From positions 2,790,001 to 2,854,000 of the forward strand of contig NZ_CP109796.1 of assembly GCF_038725785.1 (NCBI RefSeq): DNA of 64,000 bases, in the 5' to 3' direction. A model generated the notes under the pieces. The model was given only the letters and a program-made list of their open reading frames with translations, made no database searches and was not told the origin of the DNA. Source of the stretch: Termitidicoccus mucosus (GTDB taxonomy: Bacteria; Verrucomicrobiota; Verrucomicrobiia; Opitutales; Opitutaceae). Positions 61,701 through 64,000 of the stretch are shown here, in pieces; within the stretch, counting starts at the first letter, position 1, and the number at the start of each line of letters is the position of its first letter. A program made the position numbers and the translations under genes.

Positions 61701-64000
61701 CACCGTCACCGCCGCCGCCGACACCGGCGTGTTTGACACGGGCACCTTTGCCGTCGGTTATTCCGGGCAGCTTTCCGGCGCGGGCACCTTGGTGAAGACC
61801 GGCTCCGGCGCGCTCACCTTCGCCGGCAACGCCAGCGCGGCCTTCGCCGGCACGACACGGGTTGACCAGGGCGCGCTCCTCCTTGCGTCCGCCGCGACGC
61901 TGGGCGGCGACGTCACCGCCACGGCCTCCGGCGCCATCGTCGGCGGCGCGGGCGCCTTCTCGGGCAACGTTTCTGTATCCAATGTGACACTACGCGTCGG
62001 CGGACTCTCAACCTCAAGCACGCTCATCATCGGCGGCACGCTCGCGCTGCACGACGCCACGCTCACCTTCGGCCTCTTCACCGGCACGCTCAGCGATGTC
62101 CTCACCATCGACGCCGGCGGCACCCTCGCGGTCAGCGGCTCAAACACCATCGACATCAACGCCCCCGAAATCGGCGTTTACACCCTCGGCAACATCGCCG
62201 AACTCGACGGCGCGACCGTCACCATTGACGGCCAGACGCAAGTCGCCGGCGGCCGCCAGCAGGCCGTGCTCTCCAGCACGACCGGAAACCTCCTGCTCCT
62301 TACCTATAATGCCGACCAGTCGCGCAACCTCGTCTGGACCGGCTCGACCGGCGGCGCGTGGAACAACGCTGACAGCAACTGGGACGGCTCGGTGAGCAAG
62401 TTTGCCGCGGGCGACAGCGTGACGTTCACCGGCAGCCTCGCCGCCAGCCACACCATCGCCATCGCGGGCGGCGGCGCGAGGGTCTCCGATTTGTTTGTCG
62501 AGGGTGCGGACGACTTCACCTTCACCGGCGCGGGCATCACCGGCGATTCCGCCTCCCTCGTGCTCGACAGCGGCACCTCCGAGGTGACCGGCGCGCAGGG
62601 CCGCCTCGTCAAGACCGGCGCCGGCACGCTCACCCTGGCCAACGCGGTCAACACCTTCCTCGGCGGCATCGACCTGTCCGGCGGCGCGATTGCGTTTTCC
62701 ACTGCCGCCCAGCTCGGCACCGGCACCGCCGCCATCACCTTCTCCGGCGAAGCCATCCTTCGCGCCAACGCCGGCAACATCATCCTCTCCAACACCCTCG
62801 CCATCGCCGACGGCGTCACCGCCTCGATCGACACCGGCGCGCACACGCTCACGCTTGCGGGCGCGGTGACCGGCACGGCGGGCACGCTGGCCAAGCTCGG
62901 CGACGGCACGCTCGTCTATTCCGGCACCGCCGCGCTCGGCCACGCCGCCACGCGCATCGACGCCGGCGTGGTCGCGCTGCGCAACATCATCGCGACCGAC
63001 GCGCCCTCCGTTGCGCACGCCTTCACCTTCAACGGCGGCTGGCTCGACCTCTCCGACACCACCTACGTCAGCGACGGCTCGGCCGCCAACGATTGGAGCC
63101 TGCTCGCATTCTCGGGCAGCCTCGGCGGCGTCATCGGCAGCAACGACAAGATCACCCTCGGCGCGGGCGACCACGCCTTTGCCATCGGCCACGCCACCGA
63201 CCTCGCAAAGCAGGGCGTGTTTGTCGTGGTCGATGCGGGCGCGGGTGTCGCCACCATGACCGGCGCGAACAACTATGCCGGCTACACGCTGCTCAAAAGC
63301 GGCACACTGCGCGTCACCGCCGACAGCCAGCTCGGCCTCGCCAGCCTGAACCGCGAGATCGTTTTCGACGGAGCCGGCGCCGCGCTCGAACTGGGCGACG
63401 GCTTCGCCAGCGCGCGCGCGCTTGAACTGCGCCAGAACGGCGAAGTGAGCGTCGCCGCCGCCGCGACCGCCACGCTGTCCGGCGCGATCACCGGCTCATC
63501 CAGCACGCTCACCAAGACCGGCGACGGCACCCTCGTGCTCACCGGCGCCGCCGCCGCAACCGCGCCCGGCTTCTCCATCGCCGCCGGCACGCTCCAGGGC
63601 AACACCGACAGCCTGCGGGGCAACATCGCCAACGCCGGCACGCTCGTTTTCGACCAGGCCTCGGACGGCGCCTACGCGGGCGTCGTCACCGGCGCCGGGG
63701 TGTTTGAGAAACGCGGCGCGGGCGTGCTCACCCTCTCGCAGGCCAGCGCCTACACCGGGGCGACCCGGGTGCTCGCGGGCACGCTCAAGGCCGGCGCGGC
63801 CGGCGTCCTCAACGCCGCCTCCGCCCACAGTGTATCCGGCGGGGCGATACTCGACCTCGGCGGCTTCGACCAGACGGTCGCGGGTCTTGCGGCCGACGGC
63901 TCCGTCATCCTCGACGCCACCTTCAACCCCGACGCCGGGCTCATCGGCCGCAACAACAAACTCACCGTCAGCGGCGCGCTCACCGGCAGCGGCACGATGC
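58729..64000 (+). CDS. Giant autotransporter-type adhesin with Pmp-like GGA/FxxN and PATR repeats (3' end outside window)
   Basis: At least 1757 aa, open to the window edge. MPMKTKTATVAPAASLREQ is followed by a hydrophobic signal region ending APARA. Residues about 110-530 hold about 14 GGA(I/V/L/F/A) motifs alternating with FxxN motifs (FNDN, FSRN, FASN, FQDN, FSNN, FTGN, FRDN), the hallmark of chlamydial polymorphic membrane proteins. From about residue 800 come autotransporter-associated beta-strand repeats, for example LVKTGSGALTFAGNASAAF, LVKTGAGTLTLANAVNTF and LTKTGDGTLVLTG. A beta-helical, surface-exposed passenger is expected; a C-terminal barrel or anchor would lie beyond 64000. The start at 58735 is equally possible. 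Confidence 0.88.
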   Translation, partial: MPMKTKTATVAPAASLREQISVAVLFFAAFALLAAPARADIHQVEPATTINSTVTGSWASSDTIVFKGDVQLGYSPGYNDRSLVFQSDIAGVTRVIDAAGFRFAALNSGVAMTLSDIEIKNSVYSNNGGAFTISGGDTTGTTSLLGSFAITSATALNSGGAIHAANGSLLLGSAGGLVTFAGNMSGTAIGANGGAVNISTAGATLTVAGSSIFNDNIAGGGGGAVNIGTGDLVFKGNASFSRNIAGNGGAAIKAAGSILFEKDAFFASNTMTGTANSLGGAIHAANGLTILGNATFQDNRSEAGQRGGGAIYVVAGNLSISGTSLFSNNYSRINGGAIYYFPAGTITFGSYVTATGNTAGTGGGAIHSQSGDIYLLAGGNFSRNNALAGSGGALHLNTAGHVIDVTGYTVISSNTAVQNGGGIYAASPVTFRDGVEMRDNTVTGGPGGAIRHNNAASAVTITGPFAFTGNTASLQGGAIATIGSLSLIGSGSFTGNRAGTTAGSVLEGGAIILEATTAAAFTATLAATTGDIVFRDNRHRVSDDGSGVPNAIYLKNITTGAGIALNLEATEGNSINFYDPIASAVDATAKFAIAVTKTGAGSVLFDQYQSAIVADTAVAAGAFKLTGGAIYGADSGTGSFTVASGATLAGNGIVRANAITIANGATLEALEGGSLAFDSAGTPVIGTGLTLAGSGTIAIPQALDAAAVRVGEAGATAAQTLSLTGNLTLADGAVLRHDLYAGGAADLLAALGDFALTGTATIDLGAVDSGTFTLMSWAGSGLAASDTTKFAITANGAELTARNHASIDIDDGAKTLSLTNQVVSLGLTWTGSENAVWTSAPGSTANWTDGAANAENYFRDGDSVLFDGDGSAAGRTVTLADALTASQVRVIGGGTHTFTGTGGLTTDAASVLDGSAVATGTSGKLVKEGAGELVFENTGPNTFTAGIDHSGGVISFTDAAQIATGPGAAITLSNSAALRAAAGIADLANSLTVTAAADTGVFDTGTFAVGYSGQLSGAGTLVKTGSGALTFAGNASAAFAGTTRVDQGALLLASAATLGGDVTATASGAIVGGAGAFSGNVSVSNVTLRVGGLSTSSTLIIGGTLALHDATLTFGLFTGTLSDVLTIDAGGTLAVSGSNTIDINAPEIGVYTLGNIAELDGATVTIDGQTQVAGGRQQAVLSSTTGNLLLLTYNADQSRNLVWTGSTGGAWNNADSNWDGSVSKFAAGDSVTFTGSLAASHTIAIAGGGARVSDLFVEGADDFTFTGAGITGDSASLVLDSGTSEVTGAQGRLVKTGAGTLTLANAVNTFLGGIDLSGGAIAFSTAAQLGTGTAAITFSGEAILRANAGNIILSNTLAIADGVTASIDTGAHTLTLAGAVTGTAGTLAKLGDGTLVYSGTAALGHAATRIDAGVVALRNIIATDAPSVAHAFTFNGGWLDLSDTTYVSDGSAANDWSLLAFSGSLGGVIGSNDKITLGAGDHAFAIGHATDLAKQGVFVVVDAGAGVATMTGANNYAGYTLLKSGTLRVTADSQLGLASLNREIVFDGAGAALELGDGFASARALELRQNGEVSVAAAATATLSGAITGSSSTLTKTGDGTLVLTGAAAATAPGFSIAAGTLQGNTDSLRGNIANAGTLVFDQASDGAYAGVVTGAGVFEKRGAGVLTLSQASAYTGATRVLAGTLKAGAAGVLNAASAHSVSGGAILDLGGFDQTVAGLAADGSVILDATFNPDAGLIGRNNKLTVSGALTGSGTM

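Overview
The window looks like chromosomal DNA of a GC-rich Gram-negative member of the Verrucomicrobiota, most likely the Opitutaceae. This rests on several TonB-dependent receptors with an acidic N-terminal stretch followed by a V(I)xLxEF(Q/K)V motif, exported FAD-dependent oxidoreductases, a GH92 enzyme, an autotransporter with GGA(I/L/V)/FxxN repeats like those of chlamydial Pmp proteins (same PVC superphylum), and intergenic regions packed with palindromic and minisatellite-like repeats. The taxonomic call is inference from gene content. No transposase, integrase, phage gene or CRISPR array was seen.

Layout. 0-13 kb is mainly housekeeping: exported HhH protein, glgA, rnr, ppnP, recQ, an EVE-domain gene with tyrA, tRNA-Ala(CGC), a Lys/Ala-tailed possible carbohydrate-binding protein, a DUF374 acyltransferase, DUF983, an HNH nuclease and rpmB. 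13-18 kb holds a TonB receptor behind an AT-rich upstream region, a receiver-only response regulator and two hypothetical genes. 17.7-35 kb is again core: ftsK, manA, an AsmA-like protein, grpE-dnaJ, rfaE2, a NamZ-type lipoprotein (DUF1343), an RND efflux pair, a ComEC-like protein and a ClC channel.

35.7-53.9 kb is a co-oriented minus-strand glycan/organic-substrate utilisation cluster. In transcription order it encodes a GxGYxYP putative glycoside hydrolase, an FAD oxidoreductase, GH92 alpha-mannosidase, TonB receptor, SGNH hydrolase, MsmK/UgpC-type ATPase, second TonB receptor, Tat-exported Gfo/Idh/MocA oxidoreductase, a sugar isomerase/epimerase-DUF1080 fusion and a nucleoside-type MFS transporter. 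The Gfo/Idh plus DUF1080 plus isomerase combination fits an oxidative 3-keto-glycoside cleavage route working beside hydrolysis. Divergently, behind a perfect 16-bp palindrome, lie cstA, a paralogous FAD oxidoreductase and a giant autotransporter that runs off the window.

The most unusual feature is the repeat landscape. At least a dozen families of palindromic or minisatellite elements occupy most intergenic gaps, some nested inside each other. Several have become coding: in-frame inserts in the ATPase and the GxGYxYP protein, a start codon enclosed by an inverted repeat pair in GH92, and shared C-terminal tails plus stop codons in two unrelated genes. This resembles the Rickettsia palindromic elements in principle, though the sequences are different.
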